From positions 186,001-250,000 of the forward strand of contig NZ_JANLOD010000049.1 of the NCBI RefSeq assembly GCF_025466085.1: DNA of 64,000 nucleotides, read 5' to 3'. The stretch's first letter is position 1. Each line of letters begins with the position of its first letter. Position numbers and translations under genes: made by a program. The notes below the pieces were generated by a model. That model made no database searches. It saw only the letters and a list, made by a program, of their open reading frames with translations, and was not told the DNA's origin. The stretch comes from Pseudomonas sp. 14P_8.1_Bac3 (lineage in GTDB: Bacteria > Pseudomonadota > Gammaproteobacteria > Pseudomonadales > Pseudomonadaceae). Positions 42,133 to 49,995 of the stretch are shown here, one piece after another.

Positions 42133-43853
42133 CAGACTTCTCCAGCGACAGCGGCCAGCGATGGCATGACCGCGAAATTCCAGTCATCGTCAAAGGGCTG
42201 ACCGATTTCGCGGATCAACGGCGCGCCCTGGAACAGGGTGATGCGCACCCAGCGGCTGGACTTGGGGTCGAACTTGCCGGCGCCGAAGAACGCCAGTTTG
42301 CAGCGCAGCAAGTGGATCGGCAGCATGCGGCGGTCCATCAGGTTGGCGCGGATTTCCCCGTAGGTGCAGCGGGCCATGCCCTGCAAGCGACAGACCGTGC
42401 CCTTGAACTGCGGTTGCGCCAGCAAGAAATGCGCGGTCAATTGCTGCGGATGCTGTTCGCGGTAAGCCAGCAGGGCGCGGTGGCAACGCTGGATATTGTG
42501 CGCAAGGCCCAACTGCATTTCCTTCTCGGCACCCGGTTCCATGGCGCGCTCGCCCAGGCGCGGCTCTTCCTTTTCAGCCGAGCGATACCAGAAGAAGTGG
42601 TTCGCATCGGCTGTGCCCAGGTCGTAGTCGAGTGCCCAGCGATAGTGCGTCTCCATCAGCTCGCACAGCTCATTCAGCGGCATGTCGGCATTGAGTCGAA
42701 AACCCTCTTTGGCCGACATTTGCTCCGCCAGCGGATCGACTTGCTCGGGGTACAGCTCCAGCAACAGGCTCACCAGCAGTTCCTGGCAGCCGATGCCGCA
42801 ATGCGACTGTGTCCAGGCTTGCAGGGCTGGCCACAGGTCGGAGCTTGCCGGTTGAAGCTCGAACCATTCCGTCAGTTGCTCCAGGTCGATAAGGGTCTGC
42901 TGATCGATCGCGCTTTGGCGTTGATCTTCGGTGATGGTTTCCTGCAGATGCTGACGCGCCCGCGCCAGCAATGAATGCAACCGCTGTACTTCAGGCAGCT
43001 GCGCAGGCTGCGCCATTACCCGCATCAGCGCGGTTTCCCTGGCCCAGACCCATTGATCGACCAGTTGCGGATGGTTGATCAGGAAGGGCGCCATGCCCAG
43101 CCCCGTGGAGTTGCCGACCCCTAGGTAACGTTGCAGGGCGGTGTCCAGCCCGACCGCCCGTTGTGGATTGCGCGCCCGCGCCATGTGTTCGATTTGCTCG
43201 ATGCTGAAATGCCTGAGCAAATACACGGTGAACATCTGCGCGCTGAAGGGTTGAGTAAAATCCTCACGTTCTTGCAGGCAGCTGAAATCGGCGATGCCGA
43301 ACTTGCCGTTGCCATACACGGCGGTGGTGCGATACAGGTAGCCGACCGCGGCAAGTTGCCGAGGGTCCGGCTGACAGCCTTCGGCCAGCGCCTCGACGAA
43401 ACGCTCGAAATTGCGCAGGCTGCGGTTGGCCCGCGACAGCACCAGCACCCGCGCGTCAAAGCGCCCGGCTTCCTGCAGGGGCACGTTGCGCCGCAGATCC
43501 GCCAGTTGCTGCTCGTCGACATCCCCGGCCAGCAGCACGAAGCTGACGTCCCACTGATCGGCGATTACCCGGTCGCTGCGCTTTTCCGGCGGCAGGTACA
43601 TCGAGAAAATCACGCAGTGATAGTGGGCTCCAGGCGTGTCGATCCGGTAGATAGCCGTGCCATAGCCCTCAGCGTCCAGGTCGAAGCGGGTACGCTGGAT
43701 GCGCCATTGCTCATTCATCATGCGCCGCATGCTGCTGCGCACGAAACTCAAGCGACTTTGAAAATGGCTGCCCAGCCGGTCCAGGTCCATGACCTGCGCC
43801 GCGGGGCGCAGGGTCGGTTGTGACACGGCGTCGGAGTGGGTGGGAAACATCAT
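42132..43853 (-). CDS. Unrecognised 573-residue protein of the BCCT operon
   Basis: No known family recognised. The start at 43853 has AGGA six bases upstream; 43877, overlapping the BCCT stop, is the alternative. It is soluble, without signal peptide. Features: an N-terminal RFDLDAEGYGTAIYRIDTPGAHYH-like beta region, NFERFVEALAEG, and LAAVGYLYRTTAVYGNGKFGIADF. There is a helical middle rich in Gln and Leu (residues ~270-400), and FFWYRSAEKEEPRLGERA near residue 450. The operon position between a transporter and a DUF3726 protein suggests an enzyme of betaine- or dipeptide-like compound breakdown. The mix of conserved aromatic and His residues would fit a cofactor enzyme, but this is a guess. 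Confidence 0.55.
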   Translation of the reverse strand: MMFPTHSDAVSQPTLRPAAQVMDLDRLGSHFQSRLSFVRSSMRRMMNEQWRIQRTRFDLDAEGYGTAIYRIDTPGAHYHCVIFSMYLPPEKRSDRVIADQWDVSFVLLAGDVDEQQLADLRRNVPLQEAGRFDARVLVLSRANRSLRNFERFVEALAEGCQPDPRQLAAVGYLYRTTAVYGNGKFGIADFSCLQEREDFTQPFSAQMFTVYLLRHFSIEQIEHMARARNPQRAVGLDTALQRYLGVGNSTGLGMAPFLINHPQLVDQWVWARETALMRVMAQPAQLPEVQRLHSLLARARQHLQETITEDQRQSAIDQQTLIDLEQLTEWFELQPASSDLWPALQAWTQSHCGIGCQELLVSLLLELYPEQVDPLAEQMSAKEGFRLNADMPLNELCELMETHYRWALDYDLGTADANHFFWYRSAEKEEPRLGERAMEPGAEKEMQLGLAHNIQRCHRALLAYREQHPQQLTAHFLLAQPQFKGTVCRLQGMARCTYGEIRANLMDRRMLPIHLLRCKLAFFGAGKFDPKSSRWVRITLFQGAPLIREIGQPFDDDWNFAVMPSLAAVAGEV

Positions 43854-43876
43854 TGCGATTCCTGAACTATTCATCA

Positions 43877-45430
43877 TCAGACAGCCTGTTCGCGCGCCAT
43901 GTGCCGGGCGATACGCAGCGCATCCCAGAGCGACGGCAGGATCAACAGCGAAACCGGCACTGCGGTGATTACGATAAACGATTGCAGCGCGGTGACACCG
44001 CCTGAACCGATGGTGATCAGCACCACCGCGGCCAGGCCCATGCCGATGGCCCAGAATGCCCGCAGCCATTTTTTCGGTTTGTCGTTGCTCGACATGGCCA
44101 TCGCCACGGTGAACGCCATGGCGTCGCCATTGGTGGCCACCGAAATGAAGCTCAGGAACAGGAACAGCGCGGAGACCAGGCCCCCCAGCGGCAGGTTTTG
44201 CGTCACGCCCAACAACAGCGCTTCGGGTTGTGCACCGTTGGCCGTGACGATGCCCGGCGTTTGCAGTTCCAGGCCGATGCCGGTGCCGCCGACCACGGTG
44301 AACCAGAACATGGTCACGATGGGAGCAATGATCGACAGCGTCATGATCACTTCCCGAATTGTCCGCCCCCGGGAGATCTTGGCGACGTAGAGCGCGACCA
44401 TCGGCGCATAACCGATGAACCAGCCCCAGTAGAACACCGTCCACCAGTCGAGCCATTTCGGGTCGGCGCGAAACAGCGTCATCGGAATGAACTGTTCCAG
44501 GTGCAAGGCGAACGCGGTCGGGAAACCACCGAGGATGAACATCGTCGGCCCGAACGCCACCATGAAGACCGCCAGGCCGATCATCAGCCAGACATTGATT
44601 TCACTGACGAAGCGGATGCCCTTGAGGCCTACCAGGCAGGACGTCGTGTACAGCACGGTGACCAGCACGATGGTGATCGACTGAACCATCAAATCGTTGG
44701 GGATGCCCCAGACCGAATGCAACGCGCTGCTGATTTGCAGGCCGAGGAAACCGATTGGTCCGATCGTGCCGGCGACGACCGCGATGATCGAGGTAGCGTC
44801 CGCCAGCGTACCGATCGGTCCCTTGAGTGCGCGCTCGCCGAGCAGTGGATACAGCAATGTCCGCGGAGCCAGCGGCAGGCCTTTGTCGTAATGCAAGTGC
44901 ATCAACACGATCGACAGCAGGCTGCCCAGCACCGCCCAGGCGAGAAAGCCCCAATGCACGAAGGACTGGGCAAGCGCGACATGCGCAGCCGCTTCGGTGT
45001 GCGGCTGTACGCCGGCGAACAGCGGCGGCGGGCTGGCGAAGTGCATCAGTGGTTCGGCCGCGGCCCAGAAGGCGCCGCCACCGGCGAGCAGGGCGCACAT
45101 GATCACGGCGATCCAGTTGAAGGTGCTGGTGTCAGGTCGCTGGTCGATGCCGCCAAGCCGCACCCGCCCGCATCTGCTGAAGCAGATGAACAGGCTCACG
45201 GCGAAGGTCAGCAGCATCAGTATCTGCCAGTACAAGCCGAAGAATTTCGTCGACCAGGCGAACAACGTGTTCACCAGTGTCGAGACGCCATCAATGTTGA
45301 CCAGCGACGCGATCAGGAAGGCGGCAAGGAAGCCGCCACTGATCAGGAACAGCGGCCAGTCGATGTCTTTTTTCGCTGGCGCAAGGCTCAGTGGCTGGCC
45401 ATCGACTTGCAGGGTGCTGGAAGTTTTCAT
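43877..45430 (-). CDS. BCCT-family (betaine/carnitine/choline) transporter
   Basis: A 517-residue membrane protein with about twelve spans. Family motifs are an aromatic stretch in the fourth to eighth helices, e.g. SFVHWGFLAWAV and LDWWTVFYWGWFIGYAPMVALYVAKISRGRTIREV. It imports trimethylammonium or related zwitterions by Na+ or H+ symport or by exchange. The ATG overlaps the stop of a 27-codon leader ORF (ATGA), so translation is probably coupled to it. TTTTGGAGG provides the ribosome site. Confidence 0.93.
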   Translation of the reverse strand: MKTSSTLQVDGQPLSLAPAKKDIDWPLFLISGGFLAAFLIASLVNIDGVSTLVNTLFAWSTKFFGLYWQILMLLTFAVSLFICFSRCGRVRLGGIDQRPDTSTFNWIAVIMCALLAGGGAFWAAAEPLMHFASPPPLFAGVQPHTEAAAHVALAQSFVHWGFLAWAVLGSLLSIVLMHLHYDKGLPLAPRTLLYPLLGERALKGPIGTLADATSIIAVVAGTIGPIGFLGLQISSALHSVWGIPNDLMVQSITIVLVTVLYTTSCLVGLKGIRFVSEINVWLMIGLAVFMVAFGPTMFILGGFPTAFALHLEQFIPMTLFRADPKWLDWWTVFYWGWFIGYAPMVALYVAKISRGRTIREVIMTLSIIAPIVTMFWFTVVGGTGIGLELQTPGIVTANGAQPEALLLGVTQNLPLGGLVSALFLFLSFISVATNGDAMAFTVAMAMSSNDKPKKWLRAFWAIGMGLAAVVLITIGSGGVTALQSFIVITAVPVSLLILPSLWDALRIARHMAREQAV

Positions 45431-45510
45431 GATGCCTCCAAAATACGCGCTTGACGCTGTCCGTCGCCGGTTGGGGAGATGAACGGGAAGCTGTTGTTTT
45501 TGTTTTTCAT
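45427..45510 (-). CDS. 27-residue leader ORF coupled to the BCCT gene
   Basis: ATG at 45510 with GAGGA upstream, stop at 45427-45429 overlapping the BCCT start. The peptide begins MKNKNNSFPF and ends RILEAS. Its first codons contain AAAAACAAAAACAAC, a double CA motif for Hfq/Crc. Binding there would stop leader translation and hence the coupled BCCT gene. It may be a regulatory leader rather than a functional peptide. Confidence 0.5.
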   Translation of the reverse strand: MKNKNNSFPFISPTGDGQRQARILEAS

Positions 45511-45536
45511 GCTGTCCTCACGGTGTTTATCAGGCG

Positions 45537-46523
45537 TCAGGTTTGTGGGGTGGTGGCGTTTTCCAGCAGGCGCAGCCAGTTGAGTCCCATGATGTTGCGC
45601 ACCTCGATCTCTCCGAAACCGCGGGCGCGCAGGCCCTGGGCGATGGCCGGGAAATCCCGGCTGTCGCGGAACCATTGCAACGGCGAGGGCCAGCTGGCGT
45701 TGTCCGCCGAACCTTCGCCATAGTCCTTGTCCTTGCTCCAGCGGCCATTGCGCATCCACTCGAGGACCGCCAGGGGTTGCTGCTGGCACAGGTCGGTGCC
45801 GATGCCGATGTGCTCGACGCCCATCAGGTCTGCCGTGGTGGCGACCATGTCGCAGAAGGTCTCGAGGGTGCAGCCCGACGCGCCCTTGAGGTGGAAGGGG
45901 TAGGTGCTGAAACCGAGCAGGCCGCCCGACTCGGCGATACCGCGCAGGACCGCATCGGATTTGTTGCGCTTGGCCGCATGGAAGCTCGACGGGTTGGCGT
46001 GGGAGACGATCACCGGCCGACTCGATAGCTCAATGGCTTCCAGGGTGCTGCGCTCGGCGCTGTGGGACATGTCGATCAACATGCCCACGCGATTCATTTC
46101 ACGGATCACCTGGCGGCCGAAACGGCTGATGCCGTTGTCTTCGGCTTCGTAGCAGCCGCTGGCCAACAGGCTCTGGTTGTTGTAGGTGAGCTGCATGATC
46201 AGCACGCCCAGCTGGCGGAAGACCTCCACCAGGCTGATGTCGTCCTCGATCGGCGAGCAGTTCTGGAAGCCGAAGAATATTCCCACCCGGCCTTCCTGGT
46301 GGGCCAGGCGAATATCCGTCGCCTCACGCACCGGACGAATCAGCTCGGGCCAGGTCTCGAAACGACGGTTCCATTCGCCGATGCGCGACAGGGTTTCCCG
46401 GGCGTTTTCGTGATACGCAATGGTCGCGTGGACCGCGCTCAGGCCTCCGGCCTGCATCTGCCGGAAGATCTCTTCGTTCCAGTGAGAATATTGCAGGCCA
46501 TCGATCATCAATAAGTCGTGCAT
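45537..46523 (-). CDS. Membrane dipeptidase (renal dipeptidase, M19) family hydrolase
   Basis: A 328-residue TIM-barrel metallohydrolase. The ATG at 46523 gives MHDLLMIDGLQYSHW, where the usual HxD motif of the first strand reads IDGLQYSHW, so a metal ligand is altered. Others are visible: IDMSHSAERSTLEAIE, VIVSHANPSSFH and GIGTDLCQQ. M19 enzymes cleave dipeptides, and a subgroup in proteobacteria accompanies amine degradation. Start lies 13 bases after the aldehyde dehydrogenase stop. The atypical first motif suggests a non-peptide substrate or a one-metal site. Confidence 0.85.
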   Translation of the reverse strand: MHDLLMIDGLQYSHWNEEIFRQMQAGGLSAVHATIAYHENARETLSRIGEWNRRFETWPELIRPVREATDIRLAHQEGRVGIFFGFQNCSPIEDDISLVEVFRQLGVLIMQLTYNNQSLLASGCYEAEDNGISRFGRQVIREMNRVGMLIDMSHSAERSTLEAIELSSRPVIVSHANPSSFHAAKRNKSDAVLRGIAESGGLLGFSTYPFHLKGASGCTLETFCDMVATTADLMGVEHIGIGTDLCQQQPLAVLEWMRNGRWSKDKDYGEGSADNASWPSPLQWFRDSRDFPAIAQGLRARGFGEIEVRNIMGLNWLRLLENATTPQT

Positions 46524-46536
46524 GGTGATCTCCGCT

Positions 46537-47979
46537 TCAAGGGCGCACGTAGGTGGTCTTGACCACGGTGTAGAAATCGCGGGCGTATTGCCCTTGCTCG
46601 CGCGGGCCGAAACTCGAGTTCTTTCGTCCGCCAAACGGCACGTGGTAATCGGTGCCGGCGGTGGGCAGGTTGACCATGACGCAACCGGTGCGGGCGCGAC
46701 GCTTGAAGTCGCTGGCATAACGCAACGACTGGGTGATGATCCCGGCGGTGAGGCCGTACTCGGTGTCGTTCAGCACCGCGAGGGCCTGTTCGTAGTCGTT
46801 CACCCGGATCACGCAGGCAATCGGCCCGAAGACTTCTTCGCGGTTGATGCGCATGCCGTTATGGGAGTCGATGAATAACGCCGGGCGCATGTAGTGGCCG
46901 GCGGGCTCGAGGGCCAGCAGGTCGCCGCCTTCGATCAGCGTGGCGCCTTCCTCTTCGGCCAGGCGCAGGTAGTTCAGGTTCTGCTCCAGTTGCCGGGCTT
47001 CCGCCACCGGGCCGATGTGCACGCCTTGTTCGAGGGCGTGGCCGACTTTCAGCTGACGCATGCGCGCAATCAGGGCGGCGACAAAACGGTCGTGGATGCC
47101 GTCACAGACGATCAGGCGCGAAGAGGCGGTGCATTTTTGCCCCGTGCCGAAGAAGGCGCCGTTCAATGCGCACTCGACGGCGATCTCCAGATCGGCGTCG
47201 TCCAGCACCACCAGCGCATTCTTGCTGCCCATCTCCAGTTGGCAGCGCACCAGGTTGCCGGCCGTGGCCACGGCCACGCGCCGGCCCGTTTGCAGGGAGC
47301 CGGTGAAGGTCAGCGCGTCGATGTCCGCCGAGGTAATCAGGCCCTCGCCGACGACACTGCCGCTGCCCATGACCAGGTTGAAAGTGCCGGCGGGGAGCGC
47401 CTGGCGGCTGATGATTTCACTGAGCGCCCAGGCGCTGGCGGGCACCAGATTCGCCGGTTTGAACACCACGGCGTTGCCGAAGGCCAGGGCCGGGGCGATC
47501 TTCCAGGCGGCGGTGGCCATCGGGAAATTCCATGGGGTGATGATGCCGACCACGCCCACGGGTTCACGCTGCACTTCGATCTCGATGCCGGGGCGCACCG
47601 ATGCGGCGGTTTCGCCCATCTGGCGCAGCACTTCGGCGGCATAGTAGTGGAAGAACTGCGCGGAACGATTGACCTCGCCAATGCCCTCGGCCAGCGGTTT
47701 GCCTTCTTCGCGCGAGAGCAATTCGCCGAGTTCATCCTTGCGCGCCATCAACTCGTTGCCGATGGCCATCAACACCTGCTGGCGCTGCTCCAGGCCAGTG
47801 GCGGCCCAGTGTGGCTGGGCCTCGCGGGCGGCGGTGATGGCCGCTGCGGTTTGCGCGGCGCTGGCCTGGTGGTAGTGGCCGATCAGGTCTTCGACGTCCG
47901 AAGGGCTGTGGTTGGCGATAACGCCCACGCCTTCGCACCAGTCGCCGGCGATGTAGTTTTTGTAAGGTTGCAGTGCCAT
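46537..47979 (-). CDS. NAD(P)-dependent aldehyde dehydrogenase, BCCT operon
   Basis: A 480-residue aldehyde dehydrogenase: IITPWNFPMATAAWKIAPAL at the coenzyme site, VVFKPANLVPASAW, the general base Glu in QLEMGSKNALVV, and the catalytic Cys in FFGTGQKCTASSR. It resembles succinate-semialdehyde and related oxo-acid aldehyde dehydrogenases. It is the first gene of the minus-strand operon and lies 92 bases from the divergent LysR gene. It would oxidise an aldehyde released from the imported compound. Confidence 0.92.
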   Translation of the reverse strand: MALQPYKNYIAGDWCEGVGVIANHSPSDVEDLIGHYHQASAAQTAAAITAAREAQPHWAATGLEQRQQVLMAIGNELMARKDELGELLSREEGKPLAEGIGEVNRSAQFFHYYAAEVLRQMGETAASVRPGIEIEVQREPVGVVGIITPWNFPMATAAWKIAPALAFGNAVVFKPANLVPASAWALSEIISRQALPAGTFNLVMGSGSVVGEGLITSADIDALTFTGSLQTGRRVAVATAGNLVRCQLEMGSKNALVVLDDADLEIAVECALNGAFFGTGQKCTASSRLIVCDGIHDRFVAALIARMRQLKVGHALEQGVHIGPVAEARQLEQNLNYLRLAEEEGATLIEGGDLLALEPAGHYMRPALFIDSHNGMRINREEVFGPIACVIRVNDYEQALAVLNDTEYGLTAGIITQSLRYASDFKRRARTGCVMVNLPTAGTDYHVPFGGRKNSSFGPREQGQYARDFYTVVKTTYVRP

Positions 47980-48071
47980 GGGGAACCTCCGATTGCGTGG
48001 TCCCCATCTTGAGAGTATTAATCTGCAAATAAAAATTAATAATAAATATGAAACGATAAGGAAAACTTACC

Positions 48072-48965
48072 GTGTTGCCAGAGCTGAAGATCACCCAATT
48101 GCGCTATTTCGTCTTGGTTGCGCAGCTGAAAAGCTTTCACGGCGCTGCCAAACAGGCTTATCGCTCGCAACCGGCGCTGTCGCTGGCGGTGCGTGAGCTG
48201 GAACAGAAGCTCGGCCAGGCCCTCTTCGAGAAGGGCGGCAAAACCGAGTTGACGCCGTTTGGCGAACACTGTTTGCCGCTGTTCCAGGACCTGCTGGCGC
48301 ACCACGACCGGATCGCCCGGGAAGTCAGCTTGCTGGCCCGACATGAAATCGGCCAGGTGAGCATCGCCACGGTGCCGTCGGTGGCCAGCCGACTGCTGCC
48401 GCACCTGCTCGCGCGATTTGTCAGCGAGCAGCCGAAACTGCAGATCAGCATTCAGGACGGCAACGCCGACAGCGTTCAGCAATTGTTGCTGCAGGGACAG
48501 GTGGACTTCGCCATCAGCAGTGTCTGGATGCCCGACGAGCGCATTGATTTCCTGCCCATCCTCAGCGACCAGGTCGGTGTGGTCTGCCGTCATGATCACC
48601 CGCTGGCGGAGGCGGGCGGCGCCTTGCACTGGTCGAGCCTGCAAGCGTATCCGCTGGTGCGCAATGGCACGTCACGCCTGCTGGAGGGCACCGACGCGCA
48701 GGGTTTGCTGGAGAGCAGTCTGCTGTTTGTCTCCAACATGATTTCGCTGATCGCGATGCTCGAACAGGGCATCGGCATCACGACACTGCCCTCGCTGGCG
48801 TTTCCCCAGGGCAATGATCAATTGGTATTCCTGCCGCTTTCAGCGCCGAAAGTGGAGCGGCAGATCGGCATCCTGTGCCGCAAGGGCCACAGCCTGTCCC
48901 CGGCGGCGGCGGAGTTGATGAAGTTCCTGCAGGCGAATATGCGTGGAACTGTGGCGCAACGGTAG
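48072..48965 (+). CDS. LysR-family regulator of the BCCT operon
   Basis: A 297-residue regulator with GTG start (AAGGA upstream). The helix-turn-helix is LKITQLRYFVLVAQLKSFHG through QAYRSQPALSLAVRELEQKLG; the effector domain follows near residue 90 (GQVSIATVPSVASRLLP). Divergent placement from the aldehyde dehydrogenase across a short AT-rich region (48000-48065) argues for control of that operon. Confidence 0.9.
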   Translation: MLPELKITQLRYFVLVAQLKSFHGAAKQAYRSQPALSLAVRELEQKLGQALFEKGGKTELTPFGEHCLPLFQDLLAHHDRIAREVSLLARHEIGQVSIATVPSVASRLLPHLLARFVSEQPKLQISIQDGNADSVQQLLLQGQVDFAISSVWMPDERIDFLPILSDQVGVVCRHDHPLAEAGGALHWSSLQAYPLVRNGTSRLLEGTDAQGLLESSLLFVSNMISLIAMLEQGIGITTLPSLAFPQGNDQLVFLPLSAPKVERQIGILCRKGHSLSPAAAELMKFLQANMRGTVAQR

Positions 48966-48985
48966 GACCTGCCGCAGGGGCCGGG

Positions 48986-49888
48986 TCACAGGCCCCAGCC
49001 TTCCCGTACGGCGCGCCGAATCCCCTCCAGCAACATCGCAAACGCCGGGTTGTCATTGTTCTCCCGCCAGATCAGGTGCAGCTCGCTCTGCACGCCTTCG
49101 CCCAGATCGATATCGCGAAACACCACATGCTTGAACACCACACTGCTGGCGCAACGCGGCACCAGCGCCAGGCCCATGCCGGCGTTGACCAGCGCCAGGA
49201 TCGTCAGCGACGAACCGAGCCATTGCACGTATTCCGGTGCGACCCGCGCCGAGCGCAGCATACCGGTGAGCAGTTCGTTGAACGGTGGGTAGGCCGCGTG
49301 GGAGTACATCAGAAAGGGTTGCGCATCGAGGTCGTTGACCGACACAGTTTCAGCGCTGGCCAGGCGATGATGGCTGGGTACGGCCAGCACGAACGGCTCG
49401 CGCACCAGACATTCGGTGGCGTAGCCCGGTTCAAGCAGCGGCGCGCGGACAATGCCCAGGTCAATTCTTCGGGCGCGTAACGCTTCGTGCTGCTGGTAGG
49501 TGTTCATCTCGGACAGGTCGATTTTCACGTGGGGCTGTTTGAGCCGCGCTTCGGCGATGACCTTCGGCAGAAACTCGTACACCGCGCTGCCGACGAAACT
49601 GATGTTGACCGAACCGATATCTCCTTCGGCGAAGCGGCGGGCGGTGACCGCCGCTTGTTGCGCGCGCTCCAGAAGATTCTGCGCTTCGATGAAGAACGCG
49701 CGGCCGGCCGCGGTCAACGCAACGCTGCGAGTGGTGCGGGTGAACAGTTCGACGCCCAAGTGATGCTCCAGCAGTTGAATCTGTCGGCTGAGCGGCGGCT
49801 GGGTCATGTTCAACCGCTCGGCAGCGCGGCGGAAGTTGAGTTCGGTTGCCACGGTGGTGAAGCAGCGCAGTTGCGTGAGTTCGAACAT
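48986..49888 (-). CDS. LysR-family regulator of the glucarate-type genes
   Basis: A 300-residue regulator. The ATG at 49888 (MFELTQLRCFTTVATELNF) is the normal family start. The DNA-binding part continues RRAAERLNMTQPPLSRQIQLLE, of the CatR/BenM-like branch. Effector domain from residue ~90. It is divergent from the MFS and enolase genes and likely activates them. A probable binding dyad lies at 49891-49930. Confidence 0.9.
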   Translation of the reverse strand: MFELTQLRCFTTVATELNFRRAAERLNMTQPPLSRQIQLLEHHLGVELFTRTTRSVALTAAGRAFFIEAQNLLERAQQAAVTARRFAEGDIGSVNISFVGSAVYEFLPKVIAEARLKQPHVKIDLSEMNTYQQHEALRARRIDLGIVRAPLLEPGYATECLVREPFVLAVPSHHRLASAETVSVNDLDAQPFLMYSHAAYPPFNELLTGMLRSARVAPEYVQWLGSSLTILALVNAGMGLALVPRCASSVVFKHVVFRDIDLGEGVQSELHLIWRENNDNPAFAMLLEGIRRAVREGWGL

Positions 49889-49890
49889 TG

Positions 49891-49930
49891 ATCTAATCCA
49901 GGTATCAATCGAATGCCAAGTTAGATTAGA
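49891..49930. promoter_or_regulatory. Inverted repeat in LysR/MFS divergent region
   Basis: ATCTAATC (49891-49898) and GATTAGA (49924-49930) form arms either side of a 25-bp centre, just upstream of the LysR start. It is a candidate LysR operator. Confidence 0.4.
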
Positions 49931-49970
49931 CGGGATCAATGCCTGCGTCCATGATCGACCCGTCCCCTAA

Positions 49971-49978
49971 AAAAACAA
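49971..49978 (+). promoter_or_regulatory. Possible Crc/Hfq CA motif in MFS leader
   Basis: AAAAACAA within an A-run ending at the ATG of 49978, 12 bases before the GGGAG site. Confidence 0.45.
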
Positions 49979-49995
49979 TGAACGGGAGTTGCCCC

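Noticed and set aside
43877..44456. 774-residue version of the unknown BCCT-operon protein
   Set aside because: Its first ~190 residues are the BCCT gene read in another frame; real starts are at 43853 or 43877.
49939..49995. ATG starts at 49939 or 49978 for the MFS transporter
   Set aside because: No ribosome site before either; GGGAG is correctly spaced before TTG 49996, and the 49978 ATG sits in a CA motif.
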